Of a stretch of 64,000 nt of DNA, positions 34,907-44,148 are shown one piece after another (position 1 is the first letter of the stretch; each line of letters begins with the position of its first letter). The DNA is taken from NCBI RefSeq assembly GCF_000422365.1, contig NZ_AULQ01000001.1, positions 372,001 through 436,000 on the forward strand, read 5' to 3'. The notes under the pieces are model-generated. The model did no database searches, was not told the origin of the DNA, and was given only the letters and a program-made list of their open reading frames with translations. Position numbers and translations under genes: made by a program. This stretch comes from Mesoflavibacter zeaxanthinifaciens DSM 18436 (lineage in GTDB: Bacteria > Bacteroidota > Bacteroidia > Flavobacteriales > Flavobacteriaceae).

Positions 34907-36115
34907 TTATTTTTTGATAGAAAATTTAAAAGTACTACCAACACCAACTTTAGAATTTACTGTTATATTTCCACCTAAATTAGTAACTAATTTTTTTACT
35001 GTTGATAAGCCAATACCATGACCTTTTTGACCAAATCTATCGGTCTCTTCAATGGTAGAAAATAACTTAAATATTTTTTTCTGCTTTTTTTTAGGTATAC
35101 CAATACCGTTATCTTTTACTGTTATAAAGTTAAGATCTTCCTGGGTTGTGTCTAACTCTACATCTATTATAGTTTCTTCTTTATCGTTGTATTTAAGACT
35201 GTTGGTAATTAAATTAAGTAAAATAAGCTCTAAAGCAGCTCTGTTACTTGTTATATCAAAGTCTTTTTCGGGTAAATTAATGGTGCAGTCTACTTTGATA
35301 TTTATAATATCTATAACTTCTTCTAGTAAATGATTAAAAGAAAAAGTATCTACAGAAGTTGAAGATGTATTACTGTTTTCGTAATAGTTTAATAGGTTAT
35401 TTATATAGCTACTTAATGATAAAGATGAAGATTTAATGTTTTGTAAATAATTAATACCAGTATCATCTATATGTTTTTTGTATTTAGATTTTAATATGTC
35501 TGTTGTTAAAATCATATTTGCTAAAGGCATCTTCATGTCATGTGCTACTTGAGATGCAAATCCTTTTAGCATTTTATTTTTTTTAGTTAGTTTTTTCTTA
35601 GTTTGTTTAAGATTAAGATTACTTTTATTAAGCTCTATTAATTTTACAACTTGTTGTGCTAGTAGTTTTAGTGCTTCTTTTTGATCTTTGTTTATTGCAT
35701 TAGGTTTATGATCTATCACACATAAAGTACCAAGTTTATGGTTATCTTTATCTGTTAGACATACACCTGCATAAAAAGCTATAGATTTATCTCCGTTTTT
35801 AGTAAAAGGATGGTTTACAAAACGCAAATCTTTTTTTGTGTTTTCTACTATGTAAACATCATCATCACTAGCTATTGCATAACTACAAAAGGATAATTCT
35901 TTTTCAGAGCTGCTAATTTGCATGCCTTTTGCAGATTTAAACCAAACTTCGTCCTTATCTACTATAGAAATTAATGAGACAGGCATATTGGTTATTTTTG
36001 TAGCCAGTGCAGTTATATTGTTAAAACTAATGTCTTTTTGACATCTGTTTAGCTTATAACTTTTTACAGCTAAAAGCCTTTCTTTATCATTTTTAGGAAT
36101 CGTGTTTAGCTGCAT
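34907..36115 (-). CDS. GAF-domain sensor histidine kinase (copy B)
   Basis: The protein has 402 residues and is soluble. GAF domain at about 28-160 (LSFCSYAI, AFYAGVCLTDKDNHKLGTLCVID), phosphoacceptor His192 in QVAHDMKMPLANM, ATPase domain with NLITNSLKYND, DNGIGIP and GHGIGLSTVKKLVTNLGG. It has the same architecture as the kinase at 32874-34070, with many conserved positions even at the N terminus (KND/KNE-KxRLxAVKxYKL). Tandem duplication followed by divergence is likely, with the TIGR02757 gene between. It is first in the unit, and no response regulator is present. Confidence 0.9.
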   Translation of the reverse strand: MQLNTIPKNDKERLLAVKSYKLNRCQKDISFNNITALATKITNMPVSLISIVDKDEVWFKSAKGMQISSSEKELSFCSYAIASDDDVYIVENTKKDLRFVNHPFTKNGDKSIAFYAGVCLTDKDNHKLGTLCVIDHKPNAINKDQKEALKLLAQQVVKLIELNKSNLNLKQTKKKLTKKNKMLKGFASQVAHDMKMPLANMILTTDILKSKYKKHIDDTGINYLQNIKSSSLSLSSYINNLLNYYENSNTSSTSVDTFSFNHLLEEVIDIINIKVDCTINLPEKDFDITSNRAALELILLNLITNSLKYNDKEETIIDVELDTTQEDLNFITVKDNGIGIPKKKQKKIFKLFSTIEETDRFGQKGHGIGLSTVKKLVTNLGGNITVNSKVGVGSTFKFSIKK

Positions 36116-36181
36116 TATTTTGAGAGTCAGAAATTTTGTTTAACTAAATTAGTAAAAATATAAACACGGATAACAAAAAAG

Positions 36182-36841
36182 TTAAACAATTTTTCCATCA
36201 ACCATTGTAAGTTTTCTATCTGCTAGATTGGCTAACTCTTCGTTGTGTGTTACAATCACAAAGGTTTGTCCAAATTCATCACGAAGTTTAAAGAATAGAT
36301 TATGAAGGTTTTCTGCACTTTCGCTATCTAAATTACCAGAAGGTTCGTCTGCAAAGATTAGTTCTGGGTTGTTAACTAGTGCTCTTGCTACTGCAACACG
36401 TTGTTGTTCTCCTCCAGAAAGCTCGTTAGGTTTATGGTTGTATCTGTGTGACAAACCTAAAAAGTCTAATAATTCTTTAGCGCGTTTGTTAGCTTCTGTT
36501 TTATTAGTTCCTTTTATAAATGCAGGAATACATACGTTTTCTAAAGCTGTAAACTCTGGTAATAATTGATGAAACTGAAAAATAAAACCTATGTGCTTGT
36601 TTCTAAATTCAGCTAATTGTTTTTCGTTTAATTCTGTAATATTTTTATCATTAATAATTAGCTCTGTTTCTGAGTTTTTATCAATAAAATCTAAAGTGCC
36701 TAATATTTGAAGTAAGGTGGTTTTTCCTGCTCCAGAAGCACCAACTACAGATACAATTTCACCTTTTTTAATAGTAACGTCTACACCTTTTAAGACATGT
36801 AAATCGTCATAATATTTATGAATGTTTTTTGCTTTAATCAT
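36182..36841 (-). CDS. ABC transporter ATP-binding protein, LolD-like
   Basis: The protein has 219 residues. Walker [12 protein letters not shown], signature [15 protein letters not shown] and Walker [14 protein letters not shown] are present, plus the MacB/LolD-type insertion NELSGGE context. LolD drives release of lipoproteins from the inner membrane with LolC/E permeases, but no permease gene is next to it, so in this genome the permease lies elsewhere. The next gene upstream (36892) is an outer-membrane protein, and 66 bases separate it from the kinase gene. FtsE or MacB are alternative names; I favour LolD by length. Confidence 0.85.
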   Translation of the reverse strand: MIKAKNIHKYYDDLHVLKGVDVTIKKGEIVSVVGASGAGKTTLLQILGTLDFIDKNSETELIINDKNITELNEKQLAEFRNKHIGFIFQFHQLLPEFTALENVCIPAFIKGTNKTEANKRAKELLDFLGLSHRYNHKPNELSGGEQQRVAVARALVNNPELIFADEPSGNLDSESAENLHNLFFKLRDEFGQTFVIVTHNEELANLADRKLTMVDGKIV

Positions 36842-36891
36842 AGGCTTATATAAAGCTTGAAAATTACTACTTTAAATTAGCTTTAGCAAGT

Positions 36892-39387
36892 TTAGATTAA
36901 GTTACTTTTTTTAGTAAATACCTTTTTTAAATCGTTATAATCTATAAAATAAACCATTCTTAAAGATACAGTGTTACGCTGCTTTTGCTTAAACAAATCG
37001 TCTAAAGTATCAAAATAACTATCTTCTGAGTTAGAAGATTGATTAAAAATCTGATTACGATATAATGCGGTTAATTGGCTACCAGGTGCAAATTGCCAAG
37101 TATAGCTTAAGTCTAAATTCCATGTATTAAAATTAATATCTGGATTAAAATTAGGATTGTAACTTATGTTATCCCTAGTATAAACTTCAGACTGTACAAG
37201 ACTACCGTTGTTTTGTAGTACATACATTTCAGTGTCATAAGTTACAGTACTTACATAGTTTCTAAAACTTAGTGTTAATGCGTTAAAAGAGTTAAAATTG
37301 TAGCTGCCGGATATATTTGAGGTTATTTGCTTTCTGTCGCGTTGACCAAAAATTATACGATCGTAAATTTGTTGTCCGTTTACATAACCTCTATCTGCTG
37401 TGTAATCGTCATAATCAAAACCTAGTAATAGTAAAAACTTATCATTAAACTTAAACCTTGGATTGATACCAAACCAATAATTATTAAAATTATCACGCTC
37501 TTTATCAAAAAATCGTCCGTAACCAAAGTTAGCATCTATAGCAAAAAAATTGTTGTAATTGGAAGAAATCCACATGTTTGCTTGAGCGTAATTTTTGGTT
37601 GTAAAGAAGCTATTAAAACCATTACGAGGCTCAAAATAATCATGTTGTTCGCCAATATTCCAGTTACCATTAATACCAAAACTGTGTAGTTTTTTATTGG
37701 TAGCATTAAAGTTAAAACCAGTGTTTTTTCCTGTGTATACGTTTGGCGTAGCTAGCATGTTATAATTAAACCATGTGCCTAAATACATGTTATTTAGGTG
37801 TTTTGTTGGCTCAAAAATACGATAGCTAGCATCAAAACTATAGTTACTGTAGTTATTCCTGAATTGAATACCTAAATCGTTTGGATCAAAATTAACATCT
37901 GCATAGTTATAGTCTAAAGACACACGATATTTACCACTAATTTTTCCAATTCCTGCTTCTACAGCATAGCCATTTTGTTTGTTAGATACGTCATTAAACG
38001 TGCTCATCTTTCCGTTAGCATAGACGCCATAAGTGTTCTTTTTATTAACGATATTGGTTAAAAAACCAGTAACATTAGCATCTCTAAAATCGCCATCTCT
38101 TGTAACATTGGTGTTGATTAAAGTTACAGACGAGTTTTTATTAAACTGCTGATCTAAAACCATGATGTTGTAGTTTGCTAATGGCTCTACTATAGCACGC
38201 CTATTAGATTTTCTAATTTCTTCAGCTTCAGAATTTGGGTTTAAAACTTCAGTTTTTTCAATATCTACATAGGTTTTTTCTGTAATAGCATTAAAAAAAC
38301 CAATACCTAAACCGTTTTTTGTACGTCCGGAAATTTTAACTGCATTTAATAGCTGAACTTTTTCAGGATATTCAACAATATCTTCATCTTCATCTAAAAT
38401 AGGAAATCCGCTAGGCGCATCACCAATACGTCTAGAGTAGAAGAGGTTACCTTTGCTAAATAAATCTATACCTTCTGTAAAAAACTGGCGTCTTTCTGAA
38501 AATTGTTGCTCAAAAGGACCAAGGTTTAATATGACATTGTCAAAACCAGCTTGGCTAAAATCAGGTATTAAAGTAGCATCTAAAGTAATATTTTCTGTAA
38601 TCCCATATTTTACATCCATACCTGCAGCAAGTTCGGTTTCTGTTTCTCCGTCAAAAGAGCTTGTTAAACCAGATGCGTAAGGAAAAAAACTAAGTCTTGT
38701 TGGAGGCGTAATGTTTTTTAATCCTTTTAATTCTGCATGGTATAGTCCATTATTTCCTTTTGTTGGATCTAAAGGATTCCATGTCATTTGTTCTCTTGTA
38801 TTGCGATAATGTCTATGAAATTGTATACCCCAAGTTGGGTTTTCTTGTTGTGTAAAACGTAAAGCTCTATATGGTATTTTAACCTCTACAATCCAACCGT
38901 CATTTTGCATTTCTACACTACTTTCCCAAACGGCGTTCCAGCCTAAATCTTCACCATTATTTGGGCTTTCTACAGCATCTGCTTGTGTGCCAGAGCTAAA
39001 CACAAAAAAATTAGTGTTGTTTTGCGCATCATTATTTGGATTAAAAATAATACCAAAAAAATCTGATTGTCCAAAATTATCACGTTGTGTAAACTGCGTC
39101 ATTATATCTTCTGGTTTATCATAACAGTAAGCAGCAATGTAGATTCCAGAATCATCATAAGTCATTTTAACTTCTGTTCTTTTCTCTTTACTAGGTAGGT
39201 CGCCTAAATCAGGTCTAAACTCGGTAAAATTTGTAGCTATTTGTGCGTCATTCCAGGCTATATCATCTAAAATACCATCTATTTTTGGAGCTATATCAGT
39301 ACGTTTGATTTGATAAGTTTTTTTGTCTTGAGCTTGTAATTGACAACTTATAAAAATGAAAAATAGCGCTTTAAATAAAATTTTCAT
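36892..39387 (-). CDS. DUF5916 outer-membrane protein with N-terminal CBM9-like domain
   Basis: The protein has 831 residues. A signal peptide ends at LQAQ (residue 20). Residues 25-210 form a carbohydrate-binding family 9-like beta-sandwich (KIDGILDDIAWNDAQ, VEVKIPYRALRF). The rest is a DUF5916 region of repeated amphipathic strands ending in VYFIDYNDLKK, consistent with a large outer-membrane barrel. DNVILNLGPFEQQFSERRQFFTEGIDLF is a family signature. It is an envelope protein of unknown role, possibly binding or importing a carbohydrate. No SusC/SusD or glycosidase genes lie nearby. Confidence 0.85.
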   Translation of the reverse strand: MKILFKALFFIFISCQLQAQDKKTYQIKRTDIAPKIDGILDDIAWNDAQIATNFTEFRPDLGDLPSKEKRTEVKMTYDDSGIYIAAYCYDKPEDIMTQFTQRDNFGQSDFFGIIFNPNNDAQNNTNFFVFSSGTQADAVESPNNGEDLGWNAVWESSVEMQNDGWIVEVKIPYRALRFTQQENPTWGIQFHRHYRNTREQMTWNPLDPTKGNNGLYHAELKGLKNITPPTRLSFFPYASGLTSSFDGETETELAAGMDVKYGITENITLDATLIPDFSQAGFDNVILNLGPFEQQFSERRQFFTEGIDLFSKGNLFYSRRIGDAPSGFPILDEDEDIVEYPEKVQLLNAVKISGRTKNGLGIGFFNAITEKTYVDIEKTEVLNPNSEAEEIRKSNRRAIVEPLANYNIMVLDQQFNKNSSVTLINTNVTRDGDFRDANVTGFLTNIVNKKNTYGVYANGKMSTFNDVSNKQNGYAVEAGIGKISGKYRVSLDYNYADVNFDPNDLGIQFRNNYSNYSFDASYRIFEPTKHLNNMYLGTWFNYNMLATPNVYTGKNTGFNFNATNKKLHSFGINGNWNIGEQHDYFEPRNGFNSFFTTKNYAQANMWISSNYNNFFAIDANFGYGRFFDKERDNFNNYWFGINPRFKFNDKFLLLLGFDYDDYTADRGYVNGQQIYDRIIFGQRDRKQITSNISGSYNFNSFNALTLSFRNYVSTVTYDTEMYVLQNNGSLVQSEVYTRDNISYNPNFNPDINFNTWNLDLSYTWQFAPGSQLTALYRNQIFNQSSNSEDSYFDTLDDLFKQKQRNTVSLRMVYFIDYNDLKKVFTKKSNLI

Positions 39388-39568
39388 GATGGTTTAAAAA
39401 TTTCGGTATTCTCAATAAAGAGTAAACTAAAATATAAATGTTACACTTAAAGACACAAAACTAACTTTGTTGTTATACTTTTCTCATAATATAACGTTAA
39501 AATCTTTTTTGAAACTATAGATTATAACCTGTAAATTAACAGAAAACACTATTTTTATTGTAAAGTGA

Positions 39569-39590
39569 TTTGACATTATGTTATGTCAAA
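39569..39590. promoter_or_regulatory. Dyad TTTGACAT-N6-ATGTCAAA, possible activator site
   Basis: Perfect 8-bp arms, 22 bases in all, centred about 155 bases before the predicted start at 39733. That distance is usual for NtrC-type enhancer-binding proteins. Confidence 0.45.
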
Positions 39591-39706
39591 GATTTTAATA
39601 TAGAGGTCAAAAATTGATCTTTATAAAGAACAATTTATATTAATAGTGAGTAATAATGGTGACTAATTAAGGTTAGTAATTTACTACTATTTTATCTTGT
39701 TTATTT

Positions 39707-39721
39707 TGGAACACTATTTGC
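39707..39721 (+). promoter_or_regulatory. Sigma-54-like promoter TGGAAC-N5-TTGC
   Basis: Against the consensus TGGCAC-N5-TTGC there is one mismatch (A for C at the fourth base), and the GG-to-GC spacing is exact. Transcription would start near 39733, 20 bases before the ATG. No TAnnTTTG element is seen here. Confidence 0.45.
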
Positions 39722-39752
39722 TTATAACTTGTTAGAATTTAAAATCTTATAA

Positions 39753-40052
39753 ATGAACAACAACACAAACAAATACACAAAACTGTTTTTAGGTTTGCTT
39801 TTTGATGCTTTAGGATATGTTACTTTTATTATACCTGGTATTGGCGAATTTGGAGATATTATTTGGGCACCAGCATCTGCATGGTTAATGACCAAACTTT
39901 ATAAAGGTAAAACGGGTAGAGTAGCAGCGGTAGTATCTTTTATAGAAGAGGCGTTACCTGGTTTTGACGTTATACCAACCTTTACCATTATGTGGTTATA
40001 CACTTATGTGTTTTCAGGTAAAAAACAAGATAAAACTATTGAAGTGAAATAG
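39753..40052 (+). CDS. Small membrane protein of unknown function (99 aa)
   Basis: Three hydrophobic segments: about 10-28 (LFLGLLFDALGYVTFIIPG), 33-46 and 72-92 (FTIMWLYTYVF). A KLYKGKTGR loop lies between, and the tail ends KKQDKTIEVK. GYVTFIIPGIGEFGDIIWAPASAW looks like a conserved core. I do not recognise a named family. It stands alone, with its own sigma-54-like promoter and a terminator, so it may be a stress- or nitrogen-responsive inner-membrane protein. That is inference from the promoter only. Confidence 0.75.
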   Translation: MNNNTNKYTKLFLGLLFDALGYVTFIIPGIGEFGDIIWAPASAWLMTKLYKGKTGRVAAVVSFIEEALPGFDVIPTFTIMWLYTYVFSGKKQDKTIEVK

Positions 40053-40080
40053 GATTAATTTTTTAACGCTGAATTATAAA

Positions 40081-40107
40081 AAAAACACCTCTTTTTGAGG
40101 TGTTTTT
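40081..40107. terminator. Bidirectional terminator between the 99-aa and 168-aa protein genes
   Basis: AAAAACACCTC (40081-40091) pairs perfectly with GAGGTGTTTTT (40097-40107) over a T5 loop. Confidence 0.9.
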
Positions 40108-40613
40108 TATTCATGTTTTTTTATTAATTCTTTTAAAGTTTTAATTTTTCTTTTAATTCTCTTCTCATGGAATTCAATTTTTTTTGATTTTTTAACTAAT
40201 TTATAATTGTAAATTATACTTCCAATAATTTTCATAATTAGAGTAGTTGAAGTTCCAAGAAAGCTGTAAAAAAACAGGTCACTAGTTACTTTATTAATAA
40301 ATAAAAGAGAGATTACAATTATTAAACAAAATAAAAAGTAGTTATAAGTTTCCTCAATTAAATTTAACAATTCATCATTATTATTTTCAGATATCTTTTT
40401 AAGTGATTTTAATTCATCTTTATAATGATTAACTAAAAATTCAATATTTTTTAATGACCATCTATTCGTTTTAGTTATGGAGAATTTTATTATAGAAAAG
40501 AAAAGTTTTTTTAGTAGATCATATATTATATTTAAAACTAATGAAACTAAAAGAACTGAAGTTAAAGAATTGTCTCTTACGAAGCTATTTAACCAATTTA
40601 AAATATTCTCCAA
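40107..40613 (-). CDS. AT-rich hypothetical membrane protein (168 aa)
   Basis: Two or three membrane segments lie at about 18-40, 88-106 and 113-133, and a long lysine-rich helical tail (EFHEKRIKRKIKTLKELIKK) at the C terminus. The DNA is clearly more A/T-rich than its neighbours and uses many AAA, TTT and ATA codons. It is flanked by terminators on both sides. No family is recognised. The composition and lack of context suggest a strain-specific or recently acquired gene. Confidence 0.65.
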   Translation of the reverse strand: MENILNWLNSFVRDNSLTSVLLVSLVLNIIYDLLKKLFFSIIKFSITKTNRWSLKNIEFLVNHYKDELKSLKKISENNNDELLNLIEETYNYFLFCLIIVISLLFINKVTSDLFFYSFLGTSTTLIMKIIGSIIYNYKLVKKSKKIEFHEKRIKRKIKTLKELIKKHE

Positions 40614-40640
40614 AATTTATTTAATATTTATAATTTAATA

Positions 40641-40678
40641 AATATAAAAAAAACCCAACGCTAAGGTGGGATTTTTTT
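40641..40678 (-). terminator. Weak hairpin with T tract
   Basis: CCCA and TGGG arms extended by A/T runs, next to a T7 run. It lies between the 168-aa gene and the lipoprotein gene. It is less stable than the others in the window. Confidence 0.35.
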
Positions 40679-40740
40679 GAAGTAATCTTCACTATGTTAT
40701 TAACAGTTATATTGTTTATATCAAAAAGCTTGTTAACTAA

Positions 40741-40767
40741 AAAATCCCGCTATTTGCGGGATTTTTT
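40741..40767 (-). terminator. Terminator of the TonB receptor/lipoprotein operon
   Basis: AAAATCCCGC (40741-40750) pairs perfectly with GCGGGATTTT (40756-40765) over TATTT, directly after the lipoprotein stop. Confidence 0.9.
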
Positions 40768-40788
40768 AATATAAAAGTGTTTAACAAA

Positions 40789-41367
40789 TTACTGTACAGT
40801 AACATTAAAAGTTACTTCAACATCTGTTTCTCCACCTGCATTTGTAATGTCTCCAGCGCTTACACCAGCTGCATCTTTACTAGGCTCGTGTCTTAAAGTA
40901 ATAGTAAATGCTTCTGTACCAGTTGTAGCATCTGTTGTAACGATAAAATCTAATCCAATTGGGTTACCGTCTGCATCCATATCATTATAAGCTACGCTAA
41001 ATAAATCGTTAGATACATCAAAGAAAAATTGGTGCTCTAAAGCTTCTTCTTCAATTTCTTCTGTAATAGACTCAGCAGGAGATTCTGTTTCATTTAATAA
41101 ATCTAAGCTACCGCTATAAGTTGTATTTGCAGCTAAATTACCAGATATAGTAATTACAGGTGCATCTGGTCCGTCTCCATCTAAATCTTGAGATTGTAAA
41201 GTAACAACTGTACCACCACCAGCAGGTGTTAATGTAGCTGTTACAGTTGTAATTACTTCTTCTTCGTTTACAGGATCAGGAATGTTGTTGTTGTCGTCAT
41301 CATCAGAACATGATACAAAGATTAAAGAAGCGATTAATAAGTATGATAAATGTTTTAAAGTTTTCAT
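40789..41367 (-). CDS. Lipoprotein partner of the TonB receptor
   Basis: The protein has 192 residues. The lipobox ends at FVSC (Cys20), followed by a tract of aspartates and asparagines (SDDDDNNN), a typical surface-export signal in Bacteroidetes lipoproteins. The mature part is acidic and beta-rich with two similar halves: TVTATLTPAGGG/ITISGNLAANTTY and DFIVTTDATTGTEAFTITL. It starts 10 bases after the TonB receptor stop, so the two are cotranscribed, and it is probably the receptor's capture or accessory protein. The ligand is unknown. Confidence 0.8.
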   Translation of the reverse strand: MKTLKHLSYLLIASLIFVSCSDDDDNNNIPDPVNEEEVITTVTATLTPAGGGTVVTLQSQDLDGDGPDAPVITISGNLAANTTYSGSLDLLNETESPAESITEEIEEEALEHQFFFDVSNDLFSVAYNDMDADGNPIGLDFIVTTDATTGTEAFTITLRHEPSKDAAGVSAGDITNAGGETDVEVTFNVTVQ

Positions 41368-41377
41368 TTTTGTGTTT

Positions 41378-43777
41378 TTAATAATTATACTGAATTTTTA
41401 AAGTGAAATTTCTTCCTACGTCATCAGCAAAAAAACGTAATCTGTTTAAGTAAGACCTGTATTTTGTGTCTAATAAGTTAGATACACCAAACGCAAGATT
41501 TAATCTAGAATTTTCTGTTATTTTAAAATCTACATTACTATCAAAGTGTAATAAATGATAGGCGCTTGGCGGCGTACTTATGTCTACTAATACATTTTGG
41601 TTTGTTGTTGGGTTTAGTGTTTCAAAATTAAAATTTGGATAATCCGTTTGTTCTAAAACCCATTCACTTTTTAGACTAATACTTAAATTATTTAAGTCTG
41701 AATTAAAGTACTTTATTTGATTAGATATGTTTATTGGTGGTATATCAATAAGGTCTTGGTTATCGCTTAAGTCGTTTCCTTTTGTAAAAGAAGACTTGTT
41801 TGTAATACTAAACCTATCATTTAATTGATAGTTAACCGCTAGACCTAAACCGTACAAAGCAACGTTAGTGGTCTGGTATTCCCATACCGGAAATGCACCT
41901 CTTATAGTAAACTCTACACCTGTTGGCTTTAAATAAATAAAATTATTTATGTGATTATAAAAACCTTCAATATTTAGTTGAAACTTATTTTTTGAGTAAT
42001 TGTAAGTTGAAGAAATTCTGTTAGAAACTTCTTGTTTTATTCTTAAATCACCTAATTCTATTCTTGCTGCCGAATGGTGCAAACCATCACTAAATAACTC
42101 TGATGGGTTTGGTGGACGTGTAGTTAAACTATACTGTCCGTTTATATAAGAGTTGCTATTTAAATTATATTTTGCACCAGCGCTAAGCGATATATTATGA
42201 AACGTAAACTCTGGATTAACCAATAATTGTGTACCAAGATCATCAATAATTAAATCATTAAACTCTTGGTCATAATTACGTTCTTCCCATCTGCTTGTTT
42301 TATAATACTTGTATGCATTTATAAAGTTGTAATCGTATCTTATACCAGCATCAAGACTTAAGTTACTATTTACATTCCAATTAGTTGTAAAATAGGCACC
42401 AAAATCATATTTTTCGTAATCTGGTATTAAACGTCTTACACCAGTATCTGGATTAGCAAAATTATCTTGAAATCTAAATAAAACACCTGCATTGTGCTCA
42501 AAATTATTCTTAGCATCTAAAAGTATATTACTTGTTAGTGTATGCGTTGTTAAATTAAGGTCTAAAGCAGGTTTATCACGATCATCACCAACTCTTATGT
42601 CATACTCAAATCGTTGGTTTTCTTGATAATCATACTGAATATCAATTTTACCAAAGTTTTTAAAACGCTTGTAATAATTAGCCTTAAAAATTTGATGTGT
42701 AACGTCTTGTTTTGGATTGTTAATATCATAGCTAAAATCTTCGGCAACTAAAGGTTGGTTAGAATTAATAGCATTGATTAAATCGTTAATATTTCCTATA
42801 TGAGATGCTCTTAAAATACCTATTTCGCTATTTAAATAGCTGTAATAAGCTTCAAAACCAGACTCAAAAGATTTTTTACCAGCTCTTAGGGTTATTCCTT
42901 TAGAATTTAAACCTGTATTGGTTAAATAATAATCAGGAGACTTTAAATCGCCACTTTTTTTAAAGCTTCCTTGTACATTGGCAAACCAACCACTTTTAAA
43001 GCTTTTGTTTAAAGATGAATTTATTAAAAATCCACGACCATTACTATAACCATTAATAGAGGTTTTACCGTATAATGTATCTTTAACAATAACACGGTTT
43101 GGATTAACAACAATTATACCTCCAATAGCATCTCCACCATAAGCTAATGTACCAGAACCTTTAATTACAGAGATTTGATCTGCCGAATTTATATCAATAT
43201 TTGGCGCGTGCTCAATTCCCCAATCTTGGTCTTGTAACCTAACATTATTGTTTAAAACAATTAGTCTGCTACTGTGTAAACCGTTAATAACTGGTTTTAC
43301 AATGGTGCTTCCTGTATTTATTGAAGATACACCAGGTACTTCTTTTAGAGCATCACCTAAGCTTAAAGTGTTGTATTTGTAAATATCTTGAGATTTTATG
43401 ATAGTTTCTTGACCTGAATTAGTGTTTTCTTTAACAGTTTTACCGTTAATTGTTACTTCTTCTAAATCTTCAATATGGTGTTCTAACAAAATGGTTTCAT
43501 AAGTATCAGAATTAATGCTAAATGACACAGATTTTGTATCACAAGCGACATGACTTATGGTCAAATTTAAATTACCTTCACATAGGTTTTCAATTTTAAA
43601 TTTTCCATTAATATCAGATACAACGTATTTATCCAAATTCTCTATATGTACAGTAGCACCAACAATAGGCGTTGCATCATGAAAATCTGAAATCTCTCCT
43701 ATAAAAGTATATGTACAGTTTTGAGCACTTATAGTTTTTGGTACTACAAATGCTAAAATAATTAGCAAGTATTTCAT
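41378..43777 (-). CDS. TonB-dependent outer-membrane receptor with carboxypeptidase-like N-domain
   Basis: The protein has 799 residues. Signal peptide (about 1-18), then a carboxypeptidase-D-type beta domain (residues 25-110, FIGEISDFHDATPIVGATVHI). The plug has YNTLSLGDALKEVPGVSSINTG and IVKPVINGLHSSRLIVLNN, with QDQDWGIEHAPNIDI. A 22-stranded barrel ends with FTLKIQYNY, an aromatic C terminus. The DWGxEHAPNID motif is what I associate with ZnuD-type zinc/copper receptors. The upstream His/Cys-rich protein supports metal. It is not a SusC-type receptor; no SusD is present. Confidence 0.88.
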   Translation of the reverse strand: MKYLLIILAFVVPKTISAQNCTYTFIGEISDFHDATPIVGATVHIENLDKYVVSDINGKFKIENLCEGNLNLTISHVACDTKSVSFSINSDTYETILLEHHIEDLEEVTINGKTVKENTNSGQETIIKSQDIYKYNTLSLGDALKEVPGVSSINTGSTIVKPVINGLHSSRLIVLNNNVRLQDQDWGIEHAPNIDINSADQISVIKGSGTLAYGGDAIGGIIVVNPNRVIVKDTLYGKTSINGYSNGRGFLINSSLNKSFKSGWFANVQGSFKKSGDLKSPDYYLTNTGLNSKGITLRAGKKSFESGFEAYYSYLNSEIGILRASHIGNINDLINAINSNQPLVAEDFSYDINNPKQDVTHQIFKANYYKRFKNFGKIDIQYDYQENQRFEYDIRVGDDRDKPALDLNLTTHTLTSNILLDAKNNFEHNAGVLFRFQDNFANPDTGVRRLIPDYEKYDFGAYFTTNWNVNSNLSLDAGIRYDYNFINAYKYYKTSRWEERNYDQEFNDLIIDDLGTQLLVNPEFTFHNISLSAGAKYNLNSNSYINGQYSLTTRPPNPSELFSDGLHHSAARIELGDLRIKQEVSNRISSTYNYSKNKFQLNIEGFYNHINNFIYLKPTGVEFTIRGAFPVWEYQTTNVALYGLGLAVNYQLNDRFSITNKSSFTKGNDLSDNQDLIDIPPINISNQIKYFNSDLNNLSISLKSEWVLEQTDYPNFNFETLNPTTNQNVLVDISTPPSAYHLLHFDSNVDFKITENSRLNLAFGVSNLLDTKYRSYLNRLRFFADDVGRNFTLKIQYNY

Positions 43778-43818
43778 TTTAAATATTTAAGTGAATGAGT
43801 TTTTAATCTACAAACAGA

Positions 43819-44148
43819 TTAACAACTTGGTGGTCCTCTTAAATACGTATATGATTGCTGATGATTAAAAAGAAATTTATAGTAATGATAATTTGTAGAA
43901 TAAATATTATCATTAAAACTTATATCAAATGAAGTAGGTAAGTGGTAGTATGTATTGTTTAGTTTAAACTTATAAAACTCGCAGTCTACATCTACTTGGT
44001 GTAAATGGTGGTCGCTAGTTTTTTCTGTACAAACTTCATGTTTATGATTTTCAAACACATGCAATGCTTTTACTGTCGCAGGTAGTAATACCGTAACAAC
44101 AAGTATAAGCGCTAAGCTTTTTGATATGATGTGTTTAATAGTGTACAT
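43819..44148 (-). CDS. Small His/Cys-rich membrane protein linked to the TonB receptor
   Basis: The protein has 109 residues. An N-terminal membrane or signal segment (about 8-27) is followed by HVFENHKHEVCTEKTSDHHL and HQVDVDC, a cluster of seven histidines and two cysteines within 30 residues. The protein ends RGPPSC. Such a cluster strongly suggests binding of zinc or copper in the periplasm. The gene starts directly at the stop of the DUF6787 gene and lies 41 bases before the TonB receptor, so it is in the same operon. It has no named domain that I can assign with confidence. Confidence 0.75.
   Translation of the reverse strand: MYTIKHIISKSLALILVVTVLLPATVKALHVFENHKHEVCTEKTSDHHLHQVDVDCEFYKFKLNNTYYHLPTSFDISFNDNIYSTNYHYYKFLFNHQQSYTYLRGPPSC

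Larger units (their letters stand above)
39388..39752. other. 365-base intergenic regulatory region
   Basis: No gene is visible here. It holds a TTTGACAT-N6-ATGTCAAA dyad (39569-39590), an imperfect AGGTCAA-N3-TTGATCT dyad (39604-39620) and a sigma-54-like promoter (39707-39721), all upstream of the 99-residue membrane protein. The first 150 bases serve as leader and promoter space for the minus-strand DUF5916 gene and show nothing distinct. Confidence 0.6.
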
